The notes beneath the pieces are model-generated. The model was not told where the DNA came from. It worked only from the letters and a program-made list of their open reading frames with translations, and ran no database searches. Below are positions 16,288 to 25,187 of a stretch of 64,000 nucleotides of DNA, one piece after another. Every line of letters begins with the position of its first letter. The stretch's first letter is position 1. A program made the translations under genes and the position numbers. This stretch comes from Pseudomonas sp. MMS21 TM103 (GTDB lineage: Bacteria; Pseudomonadota; Gammaproteobacteria; Pseudomonadales; Pseudomonadaceae), in assembly GCF_022132145.1 (NCBI RefSeq), contig NZ_JAJISP010000010.1:46185-110184 (forward strand), written 5' to 3'.

Positions 16288-17148
16288 ATGGACATCGACC
16301 TCGCCCGCACCTTCCTGGACATCATGCGCAGCGGCAGTTTCATCGCCACCGCAGAGCGCCTGCATATCACCCAGACAGCGGTGACGGCGCGAATCCATAA
16401 CCTGGAAAACCAACTCAGCTGCAGGCTGTTCGTGCGCAACCGTGGCGGGGCCCGGTTGACCCCGGACGGCGAGCGTTTTGTCACCTATGCCTCCCATCTG
16501 GTACAGACCTGGGAGGCGGCGCGGCGGGATTTGCCCTTGCCACGCGGCTCCGCCGACCTGCTGACCCTGGGTTCGGAGATGAGCCTGTGCAACCCGCTGA
16601 TGCTGGCCTGGGTAGAGCGCCTGCACCAGGTTATGCCTGCTCATGCCGTGCGTAGCGTAGTGACCAGTGGCGGCCAGCTCCAGCAACAACTCGACCTGGG
16701 CGTGCTCGACGCGGCATTGGTCCATCAGCCGGAGTATTGGCCGAACCTGCAGGTCGAGCAATTGCTCGAGGAAAAGCTGATTCTGGTGGTACAGACCCAT
16801 CACCCCGAGCCCTATATGTATGTCGACTGGGGCCCGACGTTTCGCCAACTGCACGACAATGCCCTGCCGGAACACACCCGTACCACCCTTTCCTTCGACC
16901 TCGGGTCACTGGCTCTGCAGTACCTGCTGCAGTGTGGCGGTCGCGGCTACTTCCGCACCCGCGTGGTGCAGCGCTATATCGATGAAGGCATTCTCAAGCG
17001 CGTGGAGATGGCGCCGGAGTTCTCCTACCCGATCTATCTGGTTTACCCCAGAGCGGCCGACAATCCGGCCTTGCGCAGGGCCCTGCAACTGGTGCGCGAG
17101 GTGGCCCTGGACGACATCGACTGGTCACGCGGGGCTTACGAGATTTGA
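16288..17148 (+). CDS. LysR-family transcriptional regulator
   Basis: A 286-residue regulator with the usual N-terminal winged helix (MDIDLARTFLDIMRSGSFIATAERLHITQTAVTARI) and a C-terminal periplasmic-binding-protein-like effector domain. The effector ligand is unknown. The ATG at 16288 fits the conserved LysR N-terminus; the TTG at 16270 in frame adds six unlikely residues. It lies between nirM and the HPP-CBS gene, convergent with the latter, and need not control the neighbours. Nothing in the sequence identifies its targets. Confidence 0.85.
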   Translation: MDIDLARTFLDIMRSGSFIATAERLHITQTAVTARIHNLENQLSCRLFVRNRGGARLTPDGERFVTYASHLVQTWEAARRDLPLPRGSADLLTLGSEMSLCNPLMLAWVERLHQVMPAHAVRSVVTSGGQLQQQLDLGVLDAALVHQPEYWPNLQVEQLLEEKLILVVQTHHPEPYMYVDWGPTFRQLHDNALPEHTRTTLSFDLGSLALQYLLQCGGRGYFRTRVVQRYIDEGILKRVEMAPEFSYPIYLVYPRAADNPALRRALQLVREVALDDIDWSRGAYEI

Positions 17149-17203
17149 AGCATCTTGGCGGGTTCGTCGCACCGGCCCTGGCGCGACGCAAGCTGGTGGC
17201 GAC

Positions 17204-18340
17204 TCAATCCGCAAGCTGCTTGAGCCAGTTGCGGTATAGCGCCGCGATCAGATCAGTCTGGGTGATCATGCCCACCAGCCGCTCGTGCTCATCCACCACC
17301 GGCAGGCAATGCAGGCCGCGGTCGCAGAGCAGGAATACCAGCTCGACCATGTGAACGTCCTGTTTCACTGCAACCACGGGCGCACTCATGATCGAGCGCA
17401 GCTTGGTTCCGCGCGGGTACTTCAGGCGGCCGACATTGACCCGCGCCCGGCTGGGCTGCAACTGTTTGAGCAGATCGATCAGGGTGACGATGCCGATCAG
17501 CTTGCCACTGCCCTCCTCCACGACCGGCAACGAACGCAGGTGGTGTTCTCGCAGGGTCTGCCACGCCTGTTGGATAAAGCTATCCGGCGCCGCCGAATAG
17601 AGATCGCGTGACATGATATCGGCCGCGCTGATCTCGCCCATGCTGCGGCGCAAGGCATGTTTCTCGGTTTGCTTGATCAGCCGTGCGAGATCGTCCCGGG
17701 TGACATCGACATATTCGCCGAACTCCTCGAGGGCCCGATCCATATCGTCGCGACTGAAGCTCAGACGCTCAGCCGGTAATGGATCGCGAGTGTGGTGGCG
17801 GTTCTCCCCGGATCGACGCGGTTTCGGGTAAATGTGGCCGGTCAGGTTGTTGTAGAGCAAGGCTATGGCCACCAGCAACAGCGAGCTGAATGCGACCTGA
17901 TAGAGCACGGCGTAGCCTAGGTCGCTCCCCAGGCCACCACTGGCGGCCACCACCGCCAATGCACAACTTGGTGGGTGCAGGCAGCGCAAGGCAAATAGGC
18001 AGAACAGCGAGAGACTGGCGGCCAGCACAGTCGCAGTCACGCTATCCAGCGTACTCAAGCCCAGACTGATGCCAATCAGGGCGGCGCACATATTGCCCGC
18101 CAGGATCGACCATGGCTGAGCGAACGGACTGGACGACGCACCGAACAGCAATACGGCGGAGGCAGCGACAGGCGCAGCGATATGCAAGGTGATCGGAGCG
18201 CCGAACAAACTGATGCCGATCGAAACGCACAGCGACATGCCGAGCGCAATACCGATGGCGACGCGCAGCCATTCCTGGGCGCGGGCATTGAGCGGTGCGG
18301 GGGTGAAAGACCTGAACCAGTCGAGAAGCTGTTCTTGCAT
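17204..18340 (-). CDS. HPP-family membrane protein with C-terminal CBS pair
   Basis: A 378-residue fusion. Residues about 20-170 form four or more transmembrane helices of the HPP family, including the signature LHPPSCALAVV; residues about 230-375 carry two CBS domains (AADIMSRDLYSAAPDS and RSIMSAPVVAVKQDV), which usually bind adenine nucleotides and gate transporters. Some HPP proteins of cyanobacteria and plant chloroplasts have been described as nitrite transporters, so a role in nitrite movement is an attractive inference next to a denitrification cluster. The ATG at 18340 with CAGGAATA is preferred over an extended reading to 18499. Confidence 0.82.
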   Translation of the reverse strand: MQEQLLDWFRSFTPAPLNARAQEWLRVAIGIALGMSLCVSIGISLFGAPITLHIAAPVAASAVLLFGASSSPFAQPWSILAGNMCAALIGISLGLSTLDSVTATVLAASLSLFCLFALRCLHPPSCALAVVAASGGLGSDLGYAVLYQVAFSSLLLVAIALLYNNLTGHIYPKPRRSGENRHHTRDPLPAERLSFSRDDMDRALEEFGEYVDVTRDDLARLIKQTEKHALRRSMGEISAADIMSRDLYSAAPDSFIQQAWQTLREHHLRSLPVVEEGSGKLIGIVTLIDLLKQLQPSRARVNVGRLKYPRGTKLRSIMSAPVVAVKQDVHMVELVFLLCDRGLHCLPVVDEHERLVGMITQTDLIAALYRNWLKQLAD

Positions 18341-18660
18341 TATTCCTGCTTGGCATCGGGGAGTTGCTGGAGCGAATCCTACGCAGGCCAAAAGTCCTGT
18401 AGCGGACAAGGTCGCAGCCCATTGCTTGCACACAGTCGAAGCAAGAGGGTTTGACCCATGGTTCCGAGTTTTTGCGCGTGCAAACACGACCGCCTGCAAG
18501 TAGACGCAGCTGCTGGGTGGCGCAATAGAAGATGGTGCGTAGGCATGAGTGCCTACGCATTGTGAGGGGGACGTTAAGTTATCTCTAATGAATGTTATTG
18601 CTTATATAGATCAATATTAATGCTTTAAAAGTGCCGCAGAGGCAGAAAGGCTTAACCGCT
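18341..18660. other. Intergenic region upstream of the HPP-CBS gene
   Basis: No gene seen. It contains a 22-base hairpin at 18537-18558 (arms GCGTAGGCA and TGCCTACGC, four-base loop) that could end the short-chain dehydrogenase transcript, and a weak half FNR-type dyad CTTAT-ATAG-ATCAA at 18601-18614 that I would not rely on. The stretch around 18580-18630 is unusually AT-rich. Confidence 0.45.
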
Positions 18661-19404
18661 TCAGCTCAAGCTGTAACCATTATCGACCACCCAGTCCTGG
18701 CCGTAGACGCCGCGGGCACCGGCCGACAATTGGAACAGGATCACGTTGGCCACAGCCGCAGCGTCGAGAAAGTGCCCAGGCAGCAGGCGTTGGGTGACGG
18801 TTTCAGCGACCTCATCCAACTGTTCCTCGCTCAACCCCAGACTGCCCCAGATAGAGGTTGCCGTGGGTCCGGGCGAGACCAGATTGATGCGTACCCCGAC
18901 CGGGGCAAACTCCACCGCGAGGGTGCGCGCCTGGGCGCTAAGCGCCGCCTTGCTGGCGATATAGGCGGCCAGGCCGGGAAAGGTCGAACGGGTGAGGAAA
19001 CTGCTGATGAACACCACCGAACTGGGGCTGGCCAGTCCATCACGCAACGCGGCCAGGGTATTCAGGGCACCGGCACCGTTGACCGCCCACTGCCGATCGA
19101 ATGCCCCCAGGTCGAGACTCTCGGCCAGTTCGGCGATACCCGCGTTGGGCACCAGATAATCCACCTGGCCCAGTTGCGCTGCGCGCAGGCCGAGGCTGGC
19201 CAGATCCTCAGTCGAGGTGACGTCGCCGGCATGCCAGACCAGGCGTTCTGGGTGACTCGCCTGCAGGTCCTGCAAGCCGCCCAGGCTGCGTGACATTGCC
19301 AGCACCCTGGCGCCGCGTTGCAGCAACGCGGCGCATAATGCCAGGCCGATACCTGAACTGGCTCCGGTGACTACGGCCAGACGATCCTGAAATTCGTTTC
19401 TCAT
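18661..19404 (-). CDS. Short-chain dehydrogenase/reductase
   Basis: A 247-residue classical SDR. The cofactor loop is VTGASSGIGLAL, the NAG motif appears as VPNAGIAE, the catalytic Ser is in VVFISSFLT and the Tyr/Lys pair in YIASKAAL; C-terminal VYGQDWVVDNGYSLS is typical. Cofactor preference cannot be fixed, but the Arg following the second strand (MSRS) suggests NADPH. Substrate is unknown. ATG at 19404 has GGAG six bases upstream. It lies downstream of nnrS on the same strand at 143 bases distance and may be a separate transcript. Confidence 0.85.
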   Translation of the reverse strand: MRNEFQDRLAVVTGASSGIGLALCAALLQRGARVLAMSRSLGGLQDLQASHPERLVWHAGDVTSTEDLASLGLRAAQLGQVDYLVPNAGIAELAESLDLGAFDRQWAVNGAGALNTLAALRDGLASPSSVVFISSFLTRSTFPGLAAYIASKAALSAQARTLAVEFAPVGVRINLVSPGPTATSIWGSLGLSEEQLDEVAETVTQRLLPGHFLDAAAVANVILFQLSAGARGVYGQDWVVDNGYSLS

Positions 19405-19547
19405 CAGTTTCTCCGATGCTCGGCAGTACCGAGCGGCAAGGCCACCCATGCGCAGGCACAGGCAAGCGGACATCAATGGGTTGGGCAGCGCGGCACACGC
19501 GGCGCTGCATGATCAAACGGTCGGCGCAACACCTAGCCAGCCTTGAC

Positions 19548-20738
19548 TCAGCCCGGGTGACCATCCACCCGTGGCTTGACCAGCATCGGCACATAGCGCC
19601 AGGCGTAGATGGCCAAGGCCAGCGACCATCCGGTTACCGCCAGCCACAAGCCTTGCTGCGGCCAGAACGGGTAAACGAAGACCCGCGCCACACCCCCAAG
19701 ATTGAGCAACATCAGGGCCCAGGCCATGCCTGCTGGTAGTTGCAGCGGCCGCCCGGTATGGCCCAGGGTGACGCGGGCGATCATGGCCAGGATCAGCCCG
19801 CTCATGGCGCCGATGGTCAGGCCATGCAGGGCCGGGCTGAAGCTGGCCAGCAGGCCGGCATGCCACAGCGCCAGACCGAGAGTCGCCACCACCAGCCAGA
19901 GCATCGCCAGATGCAGCGACCAGAGCAGCGGTACGCGCCAGATGCCCCGGTCGTACCAGCGCGCCAGACGCAGCAGGTGACCGGCGGCAACCGCCAGGAA
20001 CAGCGGCGCCAGCAGCGGCTGCGCTTGCAGGGCCACCCCGGCGGCATAGAGCGCGGCGATCAGCGCGGTGCCGGCCAACAGGGCGATATCCAGCCAGACC
20101 CAGGGCTTGACCGCATTGAGCCGGCCCAGGCCGCGCTGCGTGAAGAACGGGATCACGCGACCGCCGATCAACCCCATCAGTGCCGCCATCAACCACAGGC
20201 CGGCCAGCACGCCACGGCGTTGCAGCTCATCATCGCCCAGGGCCAGGCCACTCAGGAGCAAGGCGTCGGCGCCAGCCAGCAGGCTCAACACCAGCACGAT
20301 CGGATAGTTACGTTTCTGCCGTACCATCCAGAGCATGCGCGCCATCACCCCGGCCAGCGCCAGTAGGAAGCCCAGGTCCAGCGGGATCAGCGCCGCCAGG
20401 GGCAAACCAAATAGCCAGCCCAGGCGCGCCGCCAACCAGATCCCGGCCAGCACCATCAGTGGTCGCCCAGACAACCCTGGCTGGCCGGTCCAGGTCTGCA
20501 CCGCGGTGAGCAGGAAACCGGCAGCGATTGCCGCTGCGAAGCCAAACAGCATCTCGTGGCGGTGCCAGGCGAGCCAGCCACCGCTCGGCTGCCAGTCCGC
20601 CAACAGGCCAGACCAGGCCAGCATCCACAGCGGGATCGCGACCAGCGCATAGAGGCTGGCGCAGAGGAAAAACGGGCGAAAGGCAAGACGCCAGATTGGC
20701 GGGATACTCAAGGCGGTACGCCGGTCGAGAACGTGCAC
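19548..20738 (-). CDS. nnrS: NnrS-family heme/copper membrane protein
   Basis: A 396-residue, roughly 12-helix inner-membrane protein of the NnrS family, which carries heme and protects cells against NO and nitrosative stress. Diagnostic segments are AFRPFFLCASLYAL at the N-terminus, WHRHEMLFGFAAAIAAGFLLTA, GGRVIPFFTQRGLG and IARVTLGHTGRPL. The start is the GTG at 20738, which follows an ideal AGGAGG; the in-frame ATG upstream has none. An FNR-type dyad at 20868-20881 fits the family's usual NO-responsive control. Confidence 0.9.
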   Translation of the reverse strand: MHVLDRRTALSIPPIWRLAFRPFFLCASLYALVAIPLWMLAWSGLLADWQPSGGWLAWHRHEMLFGFAAAIAAGFLLTAVQTWTGQPGLSGRPLMVLAGIWLAARLGWLFGLPLAALIPLDLGFLLALAGVMARMLWMVRQKRNYPIVLVLSLLAGADALLLSGLALGDDELQRRGVLAGLWLMAALMGLIGGRVIPFFTQRGLGRLNAVKPWVWLDIALLAGTALIAALYAAGVALQAQPLLAPLFLAVAAGHLLRLARWYDRGIWRVPLLWSLHLAMLWLVVATLGLALWHAGLLASFSPALHGLTIGAMSGLILAMIARVTLGHTGRPLQLPAGMAWALMLLNLGGVARVFVYPFWPQQGLWLAVTGWSLALAIYAWRYVPMLVKPRVDGHPG

Positions 20739-20867
20739 TGCAAGCCTCCTGAAAAGATCGTCAAGCACCCGGCAAGCCCTGAATTCAGCACCAGCCGGGG
20801 ATATTACAGTGGCGAGGGAATCGCCAACTGTTACGGTCTTTTTACAGGGAGTAAGGGCTTAGGCGAC

Positions 20868-20881
20868 TTGACCGCGATCAG
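20868..20881. promoter_or_regulatory. FNR-type dyad (TTGAC-CGCG-ATCAG) before nnrS
   Basis: Two mismatches to consensus but both halves recognisable. Centred about 136 bases before nnrS, which would require a long leader. Confidence 0.5.
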
Positions 20882-20980
20882 CTTTGTGAGTTGGGCCGGC
20901 ACCCAGCGCCTGGCGCCGAGACGTTCGTCGGCCGCGCAAGCTCACTCGCTCGCTTGCGCAGCGCTGAACCTGGCAGGCCT

Positions 20981-21010
20981 GCAGGGTCACCCTGCCGCCG
21001 ATATTGGCGG
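20981..21010. repeat. Paired inverted repeats between tatE and nnrS
   Basis: GCAGGGT-C-ACCCTGC (20981-20995) runs into CCGCC-GATATT-GGCGG (20995-21010). They lie after the tatE stop on the minus strand and may mark the end of the nos transcript; no T-run follows. The rest of 20739-21044 holds only the nnrS regulatory site. Confidence 0.45.
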
Positions 21011-21044
21011 GTAGCGCAAGCCCCTGACCCACCCTGCGTGCGCC

Positions 21045-21224
21045 CTAAGGCTTGGGCGGGTTGCTCGACTCCGGCGGTTGCGGCGCATCGCCGCTGCCCA
21101 TCGACTTACGAAATCCGCTGATCGCCCCGCCAACATCCGAGCCCAGGCTGCGCAGGCGCTTGCTGCCGAACAGCATGACCACGATCAGCAGCACGATCAG
21201 TAGCTGCCAGATGCTGATGCCCAT
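21045..21224 (-). CDS. tatE: TatE/TatA-type twin-arginine translocase subunit
   Basis: A 59-residue protein with one N-terminal helix (MGISIWQLLIVLLIVVMLFG), the hinge FGSKRLRSLGSDVGGAI and a short amphipathic helix, exactly the TatA/E plan. P. stutzeri nos operons end in tatE; the product helps export folded, cofactor-loaded NosZ through the Tat system. Start at 21224 has a GGGGGA site. It follows nosL by 34 bases and is the last gene of the operon. Confidence 0.9.
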   Translation of the reverse strand: MGISIWQLLIVLLIVVMLFGSKRLRSLGSDVGGAISGFRKSMGSGDAPQPPESSNPPKP

Positions 21225-21258
21225 GATGGAGTCCCCCTGTAGTGAGTCTGTGCCGGCT

Positions 21259-21825
21259 TCACTGCGCGGCGGGTTGATGATCCTGGCTGGCGTCCTGCTT
21301 GCCCATGCCCATATCCATGGCCGCGCCCATCTGCAGCACGGACGGGTCGATCTCGGCGAAACGCAGCACCCGCCCGCCTTCGCGCTCGGCCAACTGCCGG
21401 GCTGCCTGCTCGTCGGCAAAGGACGCCAGGACCACGCCCATGGCGCCCTTGAGCTGCGTACCTGTCACGTAATAGGCCTGGGTCGCATCGATCAGGTAAT
21501 TGTCGTCCGGCTTGGCCCATTCGCTGCGGCCCATGTCGTGGACGTAGAGTTTGACCTTCAGGTGGCGATTTTCCGGTTGCTGCCACCAACCGAGCATTTC
21601 CGCCGGCGAACAGAACTTCTTCACCGAGCCCTGGCCCACTGCCTCGCCCTTGGGCCCGGGGAAGTCGGCGATGATCATGCCGCAGACATGGCACTCGTCG
21701 CTCGGGTGAATGGCCGTCGGCGCGAGTGCCTGGACCTCCTGCTTGGAATCGTCGCAGGCGGCCAGCAGCACACCGAGCAGCAGCACCAGCAGGGTTCGCG
21801 CCGTGCGCCTATAGAGATTGTTCAT
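21259..21825 (-). CDS. nosL: NosL, outer-membrane copper-chaperone lipoprotein
   Basis: A 188-residue lipoprotein: signal peptide with lipobox LLAAC, then the NosL domain with CHVCGMIIADFPGPKG, whose Cys/Met set binds Cu(I). NosL delivers copper to apo-NosZ for the tetranuclear CuZ centre. A Met-rich C-terminal tail (QMGAAMDMGMGKQD) may add copper sites. The start at 21825 gives the leader its normal length; the open frame extends upstream into the nosY gene without support. It stands 65 bases after nosY. Confidence 0.93.
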   Translation of the reverse strand: MNNLYRRTARTLLVLLLGVLLAACDDSKQEVQALAPTAIHPSDECHVCGMIIADFPGPKGEAVGQGSVKKFCSPAEMLGWWQQPENRHLKVKLYVHDMGRSEWAKPDDNYLIDATQAYYVTGTQLKGAMGVVLASFADEQAARQLAEREGGRVLRFAEIDPSVLQMGAAMDMGMGKQDASQDHQPAAQ

Positions 21826-21890
21826 CGTTGCTAACTCCTGAGCTGAAACAGGCCTTGAAGATTGCGGCGTACGCCAGGCCGAGCCGATAG

Positions 21891-22721
21891 TCACGTCGGT
21901 CGGCGCAGAAACAGCCAATAGGCCAACAACAGCGGCGCTCCGACCCACAGCAGCAGGCTCAGCCACAGCCCCAGGCTGCCGATGGGCAGGTCGCCGCCCA
22001 GCGCCATCACGCCGACGGCATTGCCGCTAGCCGCGAAGCCGGACAGGTTGATCAGCCGGTAGACATCGGCGGGATTGAGCAGCAGCAGCCAAGGCAGCAG
22101 ATCCGGGTTGAACTTGCCCTCGCTGAGTACCAGCAGCGCCAGCAAGGCCAGGTCGAACACCAGGACGAAGAGAAACCACACGCCCAGGGCCAGCCCGGCG
22201 GCGCTGGATTTTTCACTGACCTTGCTGCTGAGCACGTAGGCCAGGGCCAGAAACACCCAGCCCAGTAAGGTCGAGGACAACATGAAGCGGCCGAAGGCCC
22301 AGGCCAGTAGGCCCAACTCGACATCCTTGACCAGCATGCCGATGGCCAGCGCCGCGCAGCCGAAGCCGATCAGGGTGGCCAGCGCCAGAATCAGACCATG
22401 GCCTACGAACTTGCCGAGCAGCAACTGGCCACGGCCCAGGGGATAGGTCAGCAACAACATCAGGGTGCCGGCCTCGTCCTCGCCGACGATGGCGTCATAG
22501 GCCAGTAACAGCGCGATCAACGGCACCAGGAAGGTGGCCAGGCTGGCCAGGCTGGCGATGGTCGCCGGAATCGAGGTAAAGCCCAGTTGCCCGGAGGCCG
22601 CCGCACCTAACCAGGCGATGCCCACGGCCAGCACGGCGAACAGCAGACTGATGGACAGCAACCAGCGATTGCGCAGGCCGTCGCTCAACTCCTTGCGCGC
22701 GATGTTCCACACCTGGTTCAT
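21891..22721 (-). CDS. nosY: NosY, ABC-transporter permease of the nos system
   Basis: A 276-residue inner-membrane protein with about six transmembrane helices, starting MNQVWNIARKELSDGLRNRW, as NosY proteins do. With the ATPase NosF and periplasmic NosD it forms the NosDFY complex, which supplies sulfur or acts as a chaperone-loading machine for CuZ assembly in NosZ. The ATG overlaps the nosF stop by four bases, so the two are translationally coupled. Confidence 0.94.
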   Translation of the reverse strand: MNQVWNIARKELSDGLRNRWLLSISLLFAVLAVGIAWLGAAASGQLGFTSIPATIASLASLATFLVPLIALLLAYDAIVGEDEAGTLMLLLTYPLGRGQLLLGKFVGHGLILALATLIGFGCAALAIGMLVKDVELGLLAWAFGRFMLSSTLLGWVFLALAYVLSSKVSEKSSAAGLALGVWFLFVLVFDLALLALLVLSEGKFNPDLLPWLLLLNPADVYRLINLSGFAASGNAVGVMALGGDLPIGSLGLWLSLLLWVGAPLLLAYWLFLRRPT

Positions 22722-23644
22722 GTTCTGCCCTCCGCGCCCGGCACAATGCTGGCCCGCTCCATGTAATAACGGTAGAGGTCCTCCAGCGACGGCTGGTGGA
22801 TGTCGATATCCTGGACCTCATCCTCACCGAGCAACTGGCGCAGCAGGCCGAGCTTGTGGCCATTGATCACCACCACTTCGACGCCGTCGACGCCAACTGA
22901 GCGCGCCTCATGCCCGGCGGCGTGCCAGCGTTGCAGCAACTGCGCGTTCTGCTTCAGCCCACTGGCGCGAATCACTGCCGGCAGGCCGGCATCTTCGCGC
23001 AGGCTGGCCAGGCTGCCGACCGCCTGCAGGCGGCCATGGGCGAGAATCGCGGCGCGGTTGATATGCGCCTCGACCCCAGGCAAGACATGGGAGCAGAGGA
23101 TGATGCTGGTGCCCTGCTGACGCAGACGGTCGACCAGCTGATAGAGGTCGTGGGTGGCGATGGGATCGAGGCCCACCGTGGGCTCGTCGAGCAGCAGCAG
23201 ACGCGGCACGCCGAGCAGCGCCTGGGCCAGACCGAGGCGCTGGCGCATGCCCTTGGAATAGGTTTTGACCCGCCGATTCATGGCGTCGGCCAGACCCACT
23301 TGCTCCAGCAGTTCGTCCACCTGCGTCAGCGCGGCGCCCTTGAGGCGGGCGAAATGACGCAGGGTCTCGCGGCCGCTGAGTTGCGGGTAGAAGGTCACGT
23401 TTTCCGGCAAGTAACCGAGTTGACGGCGGACCTGCGGGTCGTTGGGCGAGCATCCGAGCACCCGCACCTGTCCTTCACTGGGCTGCAGCAGGCCAAGGAT
23501 CAACTTCATGGTGGTGGTCTTGCCGGCACCGTTATGGCCGAACAGGCCAAGCACTTCGCCTTCGCCCAGACACAGACTCAAGTCGTGCAACACGGTCAGG
23601 CGGTCGTAATGCTGGCGCACGCCTTCGATTTCGACGGCATTCAT
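22718..23644 (-). CDS. nosF: NosF, ABC-transporter ATPase
   Basis: A 308-residue cytoplasmic ATPase. Walker A is GHNGAGKTTTMKL, the signature is KTYSKGMRQRLGLAQ and Walker B is LLLLDEPTVGLDP, with the switch His in IILCSHVLPG. It energises the NosDFY complex required for NosZ copper-site maturation. The start at 23644 overlaps the nosD stop by four bases; a longer in-frame reading to 23812 lies inside nosD and is rejected. Confidence 0.95.
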   Translation of the reverse strand: MNAVEIEGVRQHYDRLTVLHDLSLCLGEGEVLGLFGHNGAGKTTTMKLILGLLQPSEGQVRVLGCSPNDPQVRRQLGYLPENVTFYPQLSGRETLRHFARLKGAALTQVDELLEQVGLADAMNRRVKTYSKGMRQRLGLAQALLGVPRLLLLDEPTVGLDPIATHDLYQLVDRLRQQGTSIILCSHVLPGVEAHINRAAILAHGRLQAVGSLASLREDAGLPAVIRASGLKQNAQLLQRWHAAGHEARSVGVDGVEVVVINGHKLGLLRQLLGEDEVQDIDIHQPSLEDLYRYYMERASIVPGAEGRT

Positions 23645-24927
23645 GGTGTTGGCTCCTGGCTTACTGGCAGCAGATCGGCGTTCGGCAGTTGCATCAGCGG
23701 ATAGCTGTCCTGCACGCCTGGCGATTTCATCACCGGAAAGGCCCGCTGTACCCAGCGCAGCAATTCGATGCTCGGGCTGTTCATCAACAGACGCACCTGC
23801 GGGTACAGCCACAGCAGCCGGTCGACGTTGTCGTTAGGCTCATAGGCCACATCACCCACCCCATCGTCATTGCGGTCCCACCCCAGGTAGTCGCTCCAAT
23901 AATTGCCGCGCCCGTCCACCGACCATTCCTGGGTGCGGGTGGCGACATACTTGACCTGCTGCTGGTTACCGACAAAGGCATTGCCGACTATGCGGTTGCC
24001 TTCGGAGCCGGCGGTCAGGTGAATGCCCAAGGTGCTGCGTTCGAAGCGGTTGTTTTCGATGCTATTGAACAGCGAGTTGTAGATGAACAGTGCTTTGCCT
24101 TCGGCGCCGGAGATCATGCTGTCGCCGGTCGATCCGCTACGCACGTCGCGGACCAGATTGTCTCGAATGGTCGAATAGGTGATGTAGTTCATCAGGATGC
24201 CGTAGTTCTCGTCCTGCTCGGAGCGATTACCGATCACCGTCAGATGATGGCTTTGCATCAGCGCATAGCCGGTGCGGGTGCGCCGGGTCAGATTGCCGAG
24301 CACCTGATTGTTGTTGGAGAACATGTAGTGCACGCCGTAGCGCAGGTCTTCCAGGGTATTGCCTTCGAGCAGGTTGCCGTTGGAAGTGTCGATATAGATA
24401 CCGTCACGGGTATCGCGCACCCGGTTGCCGACGACCTTGGCGCCGCGCACCCCATACAGGTGAATGCCGTTGCCGCGATCCTGCGAGCGGATACTGGCAT
24501 CGCCCTGGATGCTGTTGCCGATCAGGCTCACGTCCGCCGTACCGTCTACCCAGATGCCGAAGCCCGGGCCCTGCATGCGATTGTTTTTGATCACTGCGCC
24601 GCGAGCCTTGGGCTGGATAAATATGGCGGCGTTCATGGCGGTCATGTCACGGCCCCAGTCGAGTAGCGTGCAGCCTTCGACGGTTACGTCCGGTGCACTG
24701 ATAAGCAGACCGTTGCCCTGCCCTTGCCCCTGCAATACGGCGCCCGGCTCGCAAAGGATGTGCATCGGCTGATCGATGCTGAACAACCCCTGATACTCGC
24801 CGGCGGGCAGCCGCCAGCGGTTTTCGCCCTGCGCCTGTAGCGGCAGCGCGGTGATGGTTTGCGGCGTCGCCTGGGCAGCGCCGCAGAGGATAAGCAGCAA
24901 TAGCGCTGTAACGCGAAACCATGCCAT
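23641..24927 (-). CDS. nosD: NosD, periplasmic right-handed beta-helix copper-assembly protein
   Basis: A 428-residue exported protein. After the signal peptide (LLLLILCGAAQA-TPQ) come about ten repeats of the carbohydrate-binding/sugar-hydrolase beta-helix type, visible as recurring GNxxxGN-like turns, and a C-terminal RGNYWSDYLGWDRNDDGVGD calcium-like loop. It is part of NosDFY. I use the ATG at 24927; the GTG at 24945, which has AAGG at a plausible distance, is an equally good start adding six residues. It is separated from nosZ by a repeat-rich 240 bases. Confidence 0.94.
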   Translation of the reverse strand: MAWFRVTALLLLILCGAAQATPQTITALPLQAQGENRWRLPAGEYQGLFSIDQPMHILCEPGAVLQGQGQGNGLLISAPDVTVEGCTLLDWGRDMTAMNAAIFIQPKARGAVIKNNRMQGPGFGIWVDGTADVSLIGNSIQGDASIRSQDRGNGIHLYGVRGAKVVGNRVRDTRDGIYIDTSNGNLLEGNTLEDLRYGVHYMFSNNNQVLGNLTRRTRTGYALMQSHHLTVIGNRSEQDENYGILMNYITYSTIRDNLVRDVRSGSTGDSMISGAEGKALFIYNSLFNSIENNRFERSTLGIHLTAGSEGNRIVGNAFVGNQQQVKYVATRTQEWSVDGRGNYWSDYLGWDRNDDGVGDVAYEPNDNVDRLLWLYPQVRLLMNSPSIELLRWVQRAFPVMKSPGVQDSYPLMQLPNADLLPVSQEPTP

Positions 24928-24967
24928 TGCCTGAGTGTTTAACACTGGGTTGTTACCTTGAGTGATT

Positions 24968-25180
24968 TTCTGATCGTTCTCACGCCGAACCATCCCCGTG
25001 GGCGTGCAACGCCGGGCGTTCTGCGCCCGTCCTCCGCCAAGCAGGACGCAGAGCGTCCAAGCCCGGAGCGTGGGAACCAGCGATGCTTATCTGCAAAGCC
25101 TGATACGCGTAGAGCGGACATGCCGAGGCTTGTCCGCACTCCTCAACGCGGTGGACAAGGCTCGGCCATGCCCACCCTCG
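24968..25180. repeat. REP-like repeats and long imperfect hairpin between nosZ and nosD
   Basis: The segment 24968-25085 carries GC-rich palindromic units similar to those at 9350-9620. A second structure has arms at about 25115-25137 and 25150-25174 around a 12-base loop, pairing with a few mismatches (core TTGTCC/GGACAA and GCCGAG/CTCGGC). Situated just after the nosZ stop, it may stabilise the nosZ message and reduce read-through into nosDFYL-tatE. Confidence 0.6.
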
Positions 25181-25187
25181 ACAGCCC

